64,000 nucleotides of DNA. It comes from Campylobacter rectus. Its GTDB lineage: Bacteria; Campylobacterota; Campylobacteria; Campylobacterales; Campylobacteraceae. The notes under the pieces were generated by a model, which was given only the letters and a program-made list of their open reading frames with translations, was not told the origin of the DNA and did not search any database. Below are positions 37,370-46,199 of this stretch, one piece after another. The stretch is taken from contig NZ_CP012543.1 of NCBI RefSeq assembly GCF_004803795.1, positions 682,001 to 746,000 on the forward strand, in the 5' to 3' direction. Both the position numbers and the translations under genes were made by a program. The first letter of the stretch is position 1, and each line of letters opens with the position of its first letter.

Positions 37370-37421
37370 TATACTTTCAAAAGTCAATAGTATTACCATC
37401 AAATAAAGTGTATGGTACTAT
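37370..37421 (+). promoter_or_regulatory. Promoter and dyad operator of the ParB-Dam pair
   Basis: TATACT at 37370-37375 is a probable -10. Just downstream ATAGTATTACCAT (37387-37399) faces ATGGTACTAT (37412-37421) across 12 nt, an inverted repeat with a 3-nt bulge. Its place between the -10 and the start suggests autoregulation. Confidence 0.45.
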
Positions 37422-37436
37422 CAACAAAGGAAAAAT

Positions 37437-38900
37437 ATGGACAATAAATATGAATGGTTAAATAAACGTTATTTGCGTAGCGTTGATCAGCTTAGATTGT
37501 GGGATGAAAATCCTCGTTTAAATCCAGATGAAAAGCATCTTACTATAGTTGATTTTGTAGAAGACTTGATTGCGGATGAAGCAGATAAAAGTAGTTTTTT
37601 TGATTTACTGCAATCTATCTCCGAAGGGTTTGTGCCGGCTGATCCTATTGTTGTTTGGCGCCAAGAAAATAATGGTAAATATTATGTAGCAGAAGGGAAT
37701 AGACGCGTTATAGCTTTAAAGCTACTAAGAAATCCCGATAAAGCGCCTAAAAGCATCAGGCGATATGTGCGCAAGCTGGCTAATTCTGTGCATAGAGAAG
37801 ATATCGAAAAAATATCAGTTAATATAGCTCCTACATTTGAGGATGCCGAATGGTATATCAATCAACGAAACAACGCGTCTTCATTACAACGCCCATGGTC
37901 AAGAATTCAACAACAAAAATGGATAACTGATTTATATAATAAATATTCAGGAGATATTAATAAAATTTATTCTGTCACGAAAATGACAAAAGGAGAACTT
38001 GAAAATTTTATAAGAGTGTTGCATTTATTGGATCTGATAAAAACTGATGAAGTAAAAAGCGTGCTATCTAAGCAAGAGTATAGGGAAGCCATATCGCACA
38101 AATTTCCCGTTACTATACTAGAAAGATTTTTTAGCAATAAATCTGTAAAGGAGCGATGGGGAATAGAATTTGAAAATACTGATTTAAAATTAAAGAATAA
38201 AAAAGAGTTTTTAATTGCCTATAGCGCACTTATTAAAAATATTATTAGTACCAGCGATTCAAAAATAGATATAAATACACGAACAATTACAACCAACCTA
38301 GATGAAATACTGGAAAAATTACCCAAAGTAAATTTGGGAGAAAAGGACGAATGTATCATTAGAGGGAAAATAAAAGAAGAAAATACCGTTTCTATTGATA
38401 ATAGCAACGAAAAAGAAACTAATAAAAATATAGTAAAAAATGATCCACATAGAAACAAACTAATACCTTCAATATATCAACTAGATAGTTCCGATTATAG
38501 ATTAAACGGATTGTTTGAAGAATTAAAAGCAATAGGCAAAAAATATTTAAATGTAAAGGCTGCATCATTAAGGGTATTTTTAGATTTGGCGGTGTTACAT
38601 TACATTCAATCAAAAAATATTGAGGAAGATATCAGAAAGTACTATGGTAATAAGTTTTGCGAAATCGTTCTTACCAAGCGTTTAAGTTATATCCAAGAAC
38701 GAGAATTGTCGTCGAGACACACTAAAAGAATAGTGGCTAAATTATTAGATGATAGTTCTACTTATTCATTGGCAATATTAAATGGTTATATTCATGAAGA
38801 AAATACTTGTTATTTACACAATGATTTTGTCAATAGCTTTTGGGACTTTTTGTTTCCATTATTCAAAGAGTTATTAGATATCAAAGAAGATAAAAAGTGA
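37437..38900 (+). CDS. ParB-like N-terminal domain protein (487 aa)
   Basis: The N-terminal ~110 residues match the ParB/Srx fold: a Leu-Arg-x-W-x-E-N-P start (20-26) and the nucleotide-site run VAEGNRRVIALKLL with GNRR at 87-90. The remaining 370 residues are helical, Lys/Asn/Ile-rich and unrecognised, with no obvious nuclease or helicase motif. ParB-fold proteins bind CTP or cleave DNA, but this is not a chromosome-partition ParB: no ParA gene or HTH is evident. ATG 37437 has AAAGGA. Its stop overlaps the DNA methylase start (GTGA). Codon use is strikingly AT-rich compared with both sides, indicating transfer. Confidence 0.75.
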   Translation: MDNKYEWLNKRYLRSVDQLRLWDENPRLNPDEKHLTIVDFVEDLIADEADKSSFFDLLQSISEGFVPADPIVVWRQENNGKYYVAEGNRRVIALKLLRNPDKAPKSIRRYVRKLANSVHREDIEKISVNIAPTFEDAEWYINQRNNASSLQRPWSRIQQQKWITDLYNKYSGDINKIYSVTKMTKGELENFIRVLHLLDLIKTDEVKSVLSKQEYREAISHKFPVTILERFFSNKSVKERWGIEFENTDLKLKNKKEFLIAYSALIKNIISTSDSKIDINTRTITTNLDEILEKLPKVNLGEKDECIIRGKIKEENTVSIDNSNEKETNKNIVKNDPHRNKLIPSIYQLDSSDYRLNGLFEELKAIGKKYLNVKAASLRVFLDLAVLHYIQSKNIEEDIRKYYGNKFCEIVLTKRLSYIQERELSSRHTKRIVAKLLDDSSTYSLAILNGYIHEENTCYLHNDFVNSFWDFLFPLFKELLDIKEDKK

Positions 38901-39766
38901 TATATTCTCCATTGCGTTACCCAGGGGGAAAAAATAGGCTAGCTCCTTTTATTGCACAAATTTGTTATGATAATGAAATAAAAAACCACTATGTGGAACC
39001 ATATTCGGGCGGGGCATCTGTAGCCTTATTTTTATTGTTAGAAAATTTTGTGCAAAGAGTTACTATTAATGATAAAGACCGCTCTATATACGCATTTTGG
39101 TATTCCGTACTATATCAAACAGAAGCCTTATGCAGATTAATTAAAGATACGCCAATAACATTAGAAGAGTGGAAAAGGCAAAAAGATATCCAAGCGATAA
39201 AGGAAAGTGCAAATTTGCTTGATCTTGGATTCTCAACATTCTTTTTAAATAGGACAAATAGATCCGGGATAATCAAGGCTGGAATTATAGGGGGTTATAA
39301 ACAAAATGGAATATACAAAATGGACTGTAGATTTAACAAAAATACCCTAATAGAGCGCATTTGTAAGATATCAGAAAAAAGAAGTGCTATAGATTTACAT
39401 AATAATGATGCGCTTGTTTTGATTGATAAAATAATAAATAAAAATAAAAACTATAATGATACATTATTGTATTTTGATCCACCTTATTATAACAAAAGCG
39501 ATTCCTTATATATGAATCATTATAAAAAATTTCATCACCTAACAGTTGGAGAAAGAATTAAAAATTTGATAAACGTAAAATGGATAGTTTCATATGATGA
39601 CACACCTGAGATTGAAAAGCTATATGACGGCTGTAAAAATATAAAATACTCTCTTAAACACACGGCAGCAACTTCAAGAGAAGGAAAAGAAATATTATTT
39701 TTTAGTGCAAATATAAAATTAAAAGAATGTATGAATCCATTAAAATGCACTTTAAAAAAGCTCTAA
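38897..39766 (+). CDS. D12-class DNA adenine methylase (Dam-like)
   Basis: The 289-residue protein carries the D12-class motifs in order: PLRYPGGKNRLAP (motif X/I, residues 5-17), VEPYSGGASVAL (motif I), and the catalytic DPPYY near residue 195. It should methylate N6 of adenine in a short DNA site. It starts at GTG 38897 overlapping the ParB-like gene. No restriction endonuclease is recognisable, so it is an orphan methylase, part of a two-gene system with the ParB-like protein, or the self-protection arm of a defence module. It shares the low GC of its partner. Confidence 0.9.
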   Translation: MIYSPLRYPGGKNRLAPFIAQICYDNEIKNHYVEPYSGGASVALFLLLENFVQRVTINDKDRSIYAFWYSVLYQTEALCRLIKDTPITLEEWKRQKDIQAIKESANLLDLGFSTFFLNRTNRSGIIKAGIIGGYKQNGIYKMDCRFNKNTLIERICKISEKRSAIDLHNNDALVLIDKIINKNKNYNDTLLYFDPPYYNKSDSLYMNHYKKFHHLTVGERIKNLINVKWIVSYDDTPEIEKLYDGCKNIKYSLKHTAATSREGKEILFFSANIKLKECMNPLKCTLKKL

Positions 39767-39877
39767 CAATACTTGCATTATTTATAATAATGTAATTTTA
39801 AAATATGTAAAATATTATATAGTAGATTTATATTTTACCATTATAAATGAGAATAGTCTTTCAATAAGGAAGTATAA

Positions 39878-40560
39878 AAACTTTACAGGGAGCAAAATTT
39901 AAACGGCTGCAATGAGATCGCGGCAAATTTTGCGTACTTCAAGCCCACGCAAAAGGGACAAAAACTAACGAAGCTCGCAAGCGACAAAGATATTTCGTTT
40001 GAAATTTATTTCAGCTCCAGCATGCGCAACTACGCCGGCAGCGTGAGCATCCTACCGCAGGTCGCGATCTACTGCAAGCGCCTAAAAAAGCTGATGCAAG
40101 AGGAGCTGTCCTACTCGACCGATCTTGTTTTCGTATCGCACCTGGGCTATCTCGCGCCGCGCAAACAGTTTCGCGACCGGCACTCGCGGGCGCTAGCTTT
40201 GAACCCAGCGTGCGGGAGATTAGCGCGGCTATCAAGGACTACGCACTGCCTATTTTTGAGCTTTTTGAGGATAAACAAAAAGCGGTGGAGTTTATGATGC
40301 GACGCGGGGCTAAATTTAACAAAAATCTAAGCGCTTTCGATCTGCGCCCGATCTACTTTGTCTATTATTTCGGCGGCAGGGACACGGCGGAGGCGTTTTT
40401 CAACATCTGCCTAAGCAATTGCACGCACAAAGGGCGATTTTATAAGCTTTATGAGGAGCTTGCAAACGGCGCGGAGGCGGATTTTAGCAAAAGTTCGTTT
40501 GTGGGCGATACGGAGGCGAAATTTGCATTTGTAAAAGGACTTAGAATTTTAAATGGCTGA
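39878..40560 (+). pseudogene. Frameshifted, 5'-truncated unrecognised gene at the island boundary
   Basis: A coding frame runs from about 39878 (no start codon, after TAA 39875-39877) through YREQNLNGCNEIAANFAYFKPTQ to about 40180. It then resumes in another frame (ALAGASFEPSVREISAAIKDYALPIF) and stops at 40560. A one-base change near 40175-40190 explains this. GC content and codon use are host-like, unlike the adjoining ParB-Dam pair, so the 5' end may have been lost at the insertion. I do not recognise the family. The following gene overlaps its end by 8 bp. Confidence 0.6.
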
Positions 40561-41038
40561 AATTTTAATTCAAATTTTAATCGTAATTTTTAGCGTCTTG
40601 CTTCTGGGCGGGATTATTTGGGCGCTCATTCGGCGTAATACTCGCAAGCTTAGCCCGCGCCGGCTTGCCGCGATAAATGAGATAAGCGAGACAAGAGCGA
40701 TAAAAAGGCTTTCCGTGAGGCCGTTTTTGTTCTGGCTGGAGCGATTTTTTATCTCGTGCGAGAGCCTTTGGTTTGATCAGGATTTCATCTACGTTTTTAA
40801 CGGACAGAAGCTCGCGGCGAGGTATAAATTTGAGCAAATTTTAGCGTTTGAGGTTACAAAAATACGGATAAATCATGCTAGGATTTGGCGGATCCGCTTT
40901 GCGGACGGCGCGAGCGAGTATAAATTTGCGCCCGCCGCTTCGATTTTTACGCCAAACTTTAAAGAATTTTTGCAAATTTTGCGCGAGAAAAACCGAGGAG
41001 CGATCAAGACGGAGCCGAGATTTTGGGAGACCGTTTAG
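40553..41038 (+). CDS. Hypothetical membrane-anchored protein (161 aa)
   Basis: An N-terminal membrane helix (LIQILIVIFSVLLLGGIIWALI) is followed by a basic stretch and a soluble domain rich in beta-strand signals (ARYKFEQILAFEVTKIRINHARIWRIRFADG). It overlaps the damaged upstream gene by 8 bp and was probably in an operon with it. No family recognised; the strand pattern is PH-domain-like, which is only a guess. Confidence 0.65.
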   Translation: MAEILIQILIVIFSVLLLGGIIWALIRRNTRKLSPRRLAAINEISETRAIKRLSVRPFLFWLERFFISCESLWFDQDFIYVFNGQKLAARYKFEQILAFEVTKIRINHARIWRIRFADGASEYKFAPAASIFTPNFKEFLQILREKNRGAIKTEPRFWETV

Positions 41039-41171
41039 CGCGGCAGAATTTTACAAAGCGGATTTGCAAAAAATAGAAAAGGCGCGCAGCTTTCAGGCGC
41101 GATCATCGCAAAGGGCGGCAAAAGCTACGCGCGAAACCGCAAGAGGCGATAAATAGATAATGGGAGGCAAA

Positions 41172-41633
41172 ATGAAACGCTGGAGCAAGCTTCAAAAACG
41201 GCTTTACGAGCTCGTGGATGAAAGCATTGATTTTAAGCTCCACTGCACGGTTTATAGGATGCAAAGCAGGTGCGGCAGCACGGATTTGCCGCGATATTTT
41301 ATCACGCTTGCGGGCGAGATTATTTTTGATTACCCGAAGGATTTCGTGCTAAAAAGCGGCGGCGTAAAAAGCCTAGCACAGGGCGCTCTAACGAAAATTT
41401 ATCCGTATGGTAACGACATAAGCGACATCGGCGAGCTTATCCGCGAATATATCGACACGCCAAAAGAGGAGCTGTTTGCAAAGCACTTCGATGCCGATAA
41501 ATGGGGGCTCGCAAATATCCTAAAGGCTGCCGACAAACGCATCGGCAAAAGGAGGCTACAAATTTTAGCCAAAAACAAGAAAAATCAAGCGATGCAAAAG
41601 GTGATAGCGTCTAGATTGGAGGCTTTGCAATAA
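41172..41633 (+). CDS. SF0329-family-like protein
   Basis: ATG 41172 has GGGAGG at ideal spacing, so it is preferred over ATG 41160; the product is 153 residues. The N-terminal RWSKLQKRLYELVDES, then CTVYRMQSRCGSTDLPRYFITLAGEIIFDYP, resembles the SF0329 family of small uncharacterised proteins often encoded near immunity-like genes. No membrane segment is seen. Function unknown. Confidence 0.6.
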   Translation: MKRWSKLQKRLYELVDESIDFKLHCTVYRMQSRCGSTDLPRYFITLAGEIIFDYPKDFVLKSGGVKSLAQGALTKIYPYGNDISDIGELIREYIDTPKEELFAKHFDADKWGLANILKAADKRIGKRRLQILAKNKKNQAMQKVIASRLEALQ

Positions 41634-41685
41634 GTCCAAAGCGGCGATTTAAGCAAGGGGCAAATAAGCGCGAGCGTTTTGATTT

Positions 41686-41808
41686 ATGAACAGGCTTTTT
41701 AAAATTTATCCGCGATTGTTCGGTGAAAATTTAAAGGATTATGGGCAGGCAAAGTATTTAAAAAGCGAGTATGCTCCGCCGCTTTTGCTCGACGGTTTAA
41801 AATTTTAA
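41686..41808 (+). CDS. Possible small ORF or fragment (40 aa)
   Basis: The frame MNRLFKIYPRLFGENLK...LLLDGLKF uses host-like codons but has no strong ribosome binding site. It may be a fragment of a decayed gene. Family unknown. Confidence 0.25.
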   Translation: MNRLFKIYPRLFGENLKDYGQAKYLKSEYAPPLLLDGLKF

Positions 41809-41893
41809 GCAGTTTGAGTACGATATGAAAATTTACGCTAAAATATAGTAAAAAGTCAGTGCGATTTGCTACTAAATTTAAAAAAGGACAATT

Positions 41894-42703
41894 ATGATTT
41901 TACCTTCAAACTACGACGAGATCGACTTTGACGCACTTTATAAGGCGCAAAAGGCGAGAAGCTCGTTCGGCAAAAAAATTGCCGCAGACTGGGACAAAAA
42001 GGCGCCCAGCTTTAACGAGGGCGTGATGAAAAGCGCCTATGCGCGAGAATTTATAGACAAGGTTGATTTTACGGGCGTTTCTACGCTGCTTGACTTTGCG
42101 TGCGGTGCGGGCGCGCTAAGCGTGCTGGCGGCTAAAAAAGTAGATCAAATTTACGGCTACGATTTTTCGCCTAAGATGCTAGAGTTTGCCCGCGGGAACG
42201 CTCAAACTTACGGCGCGAAAAACGTGAAATTTGCGCAAAAAGCTTTTGAAGATGACTGGTCGGACGTGCCCGAGTGCGACGTGGTTTTCGCCTCGCGCTG
42301 CCTTGAAGTGGACGATTTAAAAACCGCGCTTGGCAAGCTTCTTTCAAAGACCAAAAAATCGCTTTATATCACGTTTAAGGTGGGCGGCAGCTTCGTAGAC
42401 GAGGAAATTTTAGACGCGATAGGGCGCAAGGTGGAGCAAAAGCCCGACTTCGTCTATCTTTTAAACATCTTGTTTCAAATGGGTTATCTGCCGAGCCTTA
42501 GCTATATCAAAAGCCCATGCAGTGCGGGTCCTGCGACGAGCGCCGAAGAGTTTGTGCAAAAAACTCGCTGGGGGCTTGGCGGCGAGCTAAGCAGCACGGA
42601 GGAAGCGCGGCTGGCGGAGTATTTTAATAGCGGCAAATGTGCGCCTAAGCAGGAGTTTATGCACTGGGCGTTCGTGCGGGTGGATAAAACGGATAAATTT
42701 TAG
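41894..42703 (+). CDS. Class I SAM-dependent methyltransferase
   Basis: The 269-residue protein has motif I LLDFACGAGALSVLA (about 65-79), the post-I acidic residue in IYGYDFS, and CDVVFASRCLEVDDL as motif IV. ATG 41894 has AAAAGGA. Substrate unknown. It is the upstream member of two methyltransferases that flank the tandem receptors at 44007 and 46551 (the other is at 48546; both share an ASR(C/S) motif after motif IV). This suggests they modify a small chelator or intermediate used by that system. A 1.3-kb non-coding gap separates it from the first receptor. Confidence 0.85.
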   Translation: MILPSNYDEIDFDALYKAQKARSSFGKKIAADWDKKAPSFNEGVMKSAYAREFIDKVDFTGVSTLLDFACGAGALSVLAAKKVDQIYGYDFSPKMLEFARGNAQTYGAKNVKFAQKAFEDDWSDVPECDVVFASRCLEVDDLKTALGKLLSKTKKSLYITFKVGGSFVDEEILDAIGRKVEQKPDFVYLLNILFQMGYLPSLSYIKSPCSAGPATSAEEFVQKTRWGLGGELSSTEEARLAEYFNSGKCAPKQEFMHWAFVRVDKTDKF

Positions 42704-43452
42704 ATTGATTTAGTTTTTGCGGTTTTTACAAATTAAATTGAGATAAAATAAAGAGTTAAAATTGAGTAAAAAATAATCATAATTTAGTATCTGTAAAACA
42801 AAACGCACAAGTGCGATTTAGATAAAGCGGGATTTGCGTAGCTTTCAGGAACCCTGCTTAAATTTACTTAAGCGAAGTGTAAATTTATTAAAGCCGTTGC
42901 TAAAATTTATCCAAGCAAAGCTTAAATTTGCATACCAAATCTAAAGCAAAATTTAGCCAAGCAAGCTTTTTAATCGCACTCGGCAGTCTTTTGCTTAATT
43001 TAACAAGTAAAGCAAGCAAAGCCGTCAAAGCAAACGGCTAAATTTGATGCGTCGGTTAAATACCGGCTTTAAATCCAATGGATCTGCGATATGATATAAA
43101 TCAAATCAGCGGACAAGGTTAAATCTCAAGCCGGCTTTAAATTTATGGGCAAGCCTGAAAATCGGATCAAATTTAATGAATAAGCCTTCTAATTTAGCCG
43201 TTTGATTTATCTAAATCGGCAAACTGGCAAGAGATCAACCAGGGTTATCCATCCAAATTCGAGCGAGCAAGCCAAATTTAGCCTGCTTTGTTCAGCCGAG
43301 TAAATTGCCCAGAACGGCTCTTGCTCGGCAAAATTTAGTAAGCAAATCGTTCAAATTTAGCGGACGCCGGCTTATTCAAATTTGGCTTTGCAAGCTGCCG
43401 TAAAACATTCGATAGTCAAATTTAACGAACGCTCTGCTTTAAATTTAACAAA

Positions 43453-43576
43453 CAAATAAGCAAAAATAGACAAAGCCCGCCAGCTAAAAGAGCGAGCCGA
43501 CTTACTTATCAAATCACGCCCCGACGATGATTTGAGTAGCTTTGATGATAGCAGTTACTTCATCCATCTGCTTTTA
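43453..43576 (-). pseudogene. Duplicated fragment of the mop 3' end plus terminator
   Basis: This stretch is nearly identical to 53908-54030, which is the mop terminator and the last ~20 codons of mop (KAGDEVTAIIKATQIIVGA on the minus strand). Differences are a few substitutions and one inserted base (ATCCATCTGC versus ATCGCCTGC), which shifts the frame. No remainder of mop is found beyond 43576. It is a relic of duplication or recombination. Confidence 0.85.
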
Positions 43577-43957
43577 GCATCAAAATGATAATAAAATTGA
43601 CATATATTTTAATATCGTTATCGAGTGGATCTCAAGCGTTTTTTATAGGCTCCAAAAAATAACTATAAGTTTTTGCGCTATTTGTATAATGCTGTTCGGA
43701 TGCTGCACAATATCGAAATTTAAAAGCTGTTTTCATTAACTATGACTTATAAAAATGCTAATCCATAAATTTGAGCTTGTATATCCGAGCTCAAATTTGG
43801 TCCCTCTATTGCCTCGTCACCACTTTTGTTTGTTCAAATTTTAGTAAAACTTAAATTTAAATCGAATGAGCCATAAAAGTAAATATAAATTCATCAAATT
43901 CTAAAAATATATTATGGATAAAATTGAATATTAAGCAAATAAGATATAACATCGGCC

Positions 43958-43987
43958 TATTAAAATATAAAAATAAATATTTTAATA
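43958..43987 (+). promoter_or_regulatory. Dyad TATTAAAATAT-N8-ATATTTTAATA upstream of the first tandem receptor
   Basis: A perfect 11-bp inverted repeat with an 8-nt spacer (43958-43968, 43977-43987 with AAAAATA between) ends 19 bases before ATG 44007, just ahead of AAAGGAG. The same core TTAAAATAT-N8-ATATTTTAA lies in the same place before the second receptor, suggesting a common repressor site. Confidence 0.6.
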
Positions 43988-44006
43988 TACAACAAAAGGA
44001 GCCTAA

Positions 44007-46199
44007 ATGAAATTTAAAATTTTAGTTTCGGCTTGTGCCGTTTTTGCAATATTTGCCGCTCAAGCAAACGCCAAGGAGTCCGTCAATACCGCCCCCGTTA
44101 AGTTAGAAGCCGTCGAGGTAAATAGCGTCGGTGATAATATCAGTAACAGCGGTATCGACGAGGGCTTTTTGAGCAAAAACGTGCAAAACGGCATTTTGGC
44201 GGGCAAGCGCGCTCTGGACGTGCCGTATCAGATAAATACTATCACCAAAGAGACGATGGGCAATCAAGGCGTAAACGGCTTTGAGGACGTCATCAAATAC
44301 TTCCCGTCCGCTTCGATCACGATGTTCGGCGGCTCGGTTGCCGGTCGTCCGCAGACGCGCGGCTTTGGCGCAAACGTTGTTGGCAACGTCTTTTGGGACG
44401 GCTTTTACGCCGTAGCCACTACTGCGACGCCGATGGCGATGTTTGAGAGCCTTCAGGTACAAAACGGTCTCGCAGGCTCCCTCTACGGCGCACAAAATCC
44501 CGTCGGCATCTTTAGCTACACTAAAAAGCGTCCCGTGGATAATGAGCATACGATCTGGGGTGATTACGTAAGCCGCAAAAATTTTGGGCTCGGACTTGAT
44601 AGCTCGATGAAATTTGAAAAATTCGGCTACCGCACCGTGTTTTACGGCAGCGATGGCGCGCGGCACAGATACGGAAATTTGCAGCGCCGTTTGGCTTCGG
44701 GGGTATTTGAGTTTTACCCGACGGATGCGCTTACGATAGAGACGGCCGCGAGCTACTACGAGCACCGTTCGCACGGCTTTGCAGGGCTATTTTACATCCC
44801 CGTAACGGGCGGCGCGATGAAGTATAAAATTCCAAAAGCCAGGAGGGACGACGTAGCCGGCATGGGGCAGCCTTTCGGCGGAATGAATCTAAAAAAAACG
44901 ATGCTAAGCGCCAAGCTTAGATATGCGCCGACCGATCGCTGGTATTTTGAGGGCGGCTTTGCGTGGCAGCGCGTCGATCGCGATACGCATCGCATCATAA
45001 ACGACATCTACAGCAATAACGGCGACTTTAACGTATATCACGTTGGCGGCATCCCAAATTACCGTTATGAACTACCAAGCGGCTATTTAAAGGCCGTGAC
45101 GGACGTTGAGACATTCGGACTAAAGCACGATCTTAGCCTTCAGGCAAATGGCTATAGCTGGAATACGTTTAGATTTGCCAACTCGCCCGTTAGCGGCTAC
45201 GCGAACTCCGGCGGCAATAGTATGAGCGATCCGCATGTTTTCGCTCGTCCAAACACTCGCAACGGCTCGAATCTTTTCAAAGTGACGCAAACGCAGATGA
45301 AAAATTTAACGGCTTTGGACGACATTACTATAAATGAAAATTTTAGCATCCTACTAAGCCTCTCAAATGCGTGGATAAAAACCAGATCCCGTGCCGGCAA
45401 CAACCGCGCCAATCCGCTTGAAACGAGATACGACGAATCGGGGCTTAGCTACGGAGCAAGCTTTATCTACCGACCTATCGAGGATGTGAGTTTATATTTC
45501 ACCTATGCGGATAGCTTGCAAAAAGGCGATCAGGGCGTAAACGCCGACGGTACGATCGTAGTTTTAAAGCCGTATCGCTCCAAACAATATGAAATCGGCG
45601 CAAAGGCTCGCATAAGCGAACTTGATCTAAGTGCGGCGCTATTTAGGATACAGCGTCCGATCGCATACGTTAGCAACGGCACCTTTGCCGAGCAAGGCGA
45701 GCAGATTAATCAAGGCTTGGAGCTAATGGCTGGCGGCAAGCTAGTACAAAATTTGAGCGTGTTCGGCGGCGTGACTTTTATCGATTCTAAGCTTAAAAAT
45801 CCGAAGCTTGCTGGTGCGGATAATAAAAACGTAACGGGCGTCTCAAAGATCAAGTCGAATTTACTCTTTGATTATCTCGTGCCGGGCACCGATAAGCTTG
45901 CGTTTAGCGCAAATTTCCACTACAACAGCGGATTTTACACCGATGATCTAAATACGCAAAAGACGTCCGCATTTTTTACGACCGACCTTGGTGCGCGCTA
46001 TACTAGCCGCACGATGCTTGGTAAACAGACCACTTTGCGATTTAACGTAAATAACGTGTTTAATAAAAAATATTGGGCGGGAATTTCGCCTGCGAGTATG
46101 GACGGCGCGGCTACCGGCAGCACGAGAGTGGCGGGCACCACGGGGTTAAGCCTTGGCGAGAGTAGGACGTTTATATTATCTGCCGAAGTCAAATTTTAG
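44007..46199 (+). CDS. TonB-dependent receptor, tandem paralogue 1
   Basis: The 730-residue protein has a clear signal peptide (KILVSACAVFAIFAAQANA), a plug with PYQINTITKETMGNQGV, GRPQTRGFGANVVGNVFWDG, QNGLAGSLYGAQNPVGIF, and a barrel ending in SAEVKF. It is of the siderophore-receptor (FhuA/FpvA-like) type. The plug is highly similar to that of the next receptor, so they arose by tandem duplication, but barrel loops differ, implying different or broadened ligand use. The neighbourhood (methyltransferases, FecCD importer, mop) hints at a metal or oxyanion chelate, perhaps molybdenum or tungsten; iron remains the default alternative. Confidence 0.92.
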   Translation: MKFKILVSACAVFAIFAAQANAKESVNTAPVKLEAVEVNSVGDNISNSGIDEGFLSKNVQNGILAGKRALDVPYQINTITKETMGNQGVNGFEDVIKYFPSASITMFGGSVAGRPQTRGFGANVVGNVFWDGFYAVATTATPMAMFESLQVQNGLAGSLYGAQNPVGIFSYTKKRPVDNEHTIWGDYVSRKNFGLGLDSSMKFEKFGYRTVFYGSDGARHRYGNLQRRLASGVFEFYPTDALTIETAASYYEHRSHGFAGLFYIPVTGGAMKYKIPKARRDDVAGMGQPFGGMNLKKTMLSAKLRYAPTDRWYFEGGFAWQRVDRDTHRIINDIYSNNGDFNVYHVGGIPNYRYELPSGYLKAVTDVETFGLKHDLSLQANGYSWNTFRFANSPVSGYANSGGNSMSDPHVFARPNTRNGSNLFKVTQTQMKNLTALDDITINENFSILLSLSNAWIKTRSRAGNNRANPLETRYDESGLSYGASFIYRPIEDVSLYFTYADSLQKGDQGVNADGTIVVLKPYRSKQYEIGAKARISELDLSAALFRIQRPIAYVSNGTFAEQGEQINQGLELMAGGKLVQNLSVFGGVTFIDSKLKNPKLAGADNKNVTGVSKIKSNLLFDYLVPGTDKLAFSANFHYNSGFYTDDLNTQKTSAFFTTDLGARYTSRTMLGKQTTLRFNVNNVFNKKYWAGISPASMDGAATGSTRVAGTTGLSLGESRTFILSAEVKF

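Larger units (their letters stand above)
42704..44006. other. Long gene-free stretch before the tandem receptors
   Basis: No intact gene. 42840-43450 is filled with short repeats of AAATTTA/CAAGC type and lacks coding signals. 43453-43576 is a duplicated fragment of the mop 3' end and terminator (listed separately). 43767-43777 and 43788-43798 form a perfect 11-bp stem (AAATTTGAGCT/AGCTCAAATTT, 10-nt loop). The last 100 bases hold the receptor promoter and dyad. Confidence 0.5.

Noticed and set aside
37437-38900. Chromosome-partition ParB
   Set aside because: No ParA gene, no parS-like sites and no recognisable HTH; the partner is a DNA methylase.
42840-43450. CRISPR-like or tandem array
   Set aside because: Short AAATTTA and CAAGC motifs recur irregularly without constant repeat length or spacer size.
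43767-43798. Perfect 11-bp inverted repeat AAATTTGAGCT/AGCTCAAATTT as a terminator
   Set aside because: No gene ends nearby and there is no T-tract. AAATTT is so common in this genome that such palindromes arise easily; kept only as a note in the intergenic entry.
44103-44774. 223-residue minus-strand ORF
   Set aside because: Shadow of the tandem receptor gene; composition Arg/Ala/Val-rich as expected for an antisense frame.
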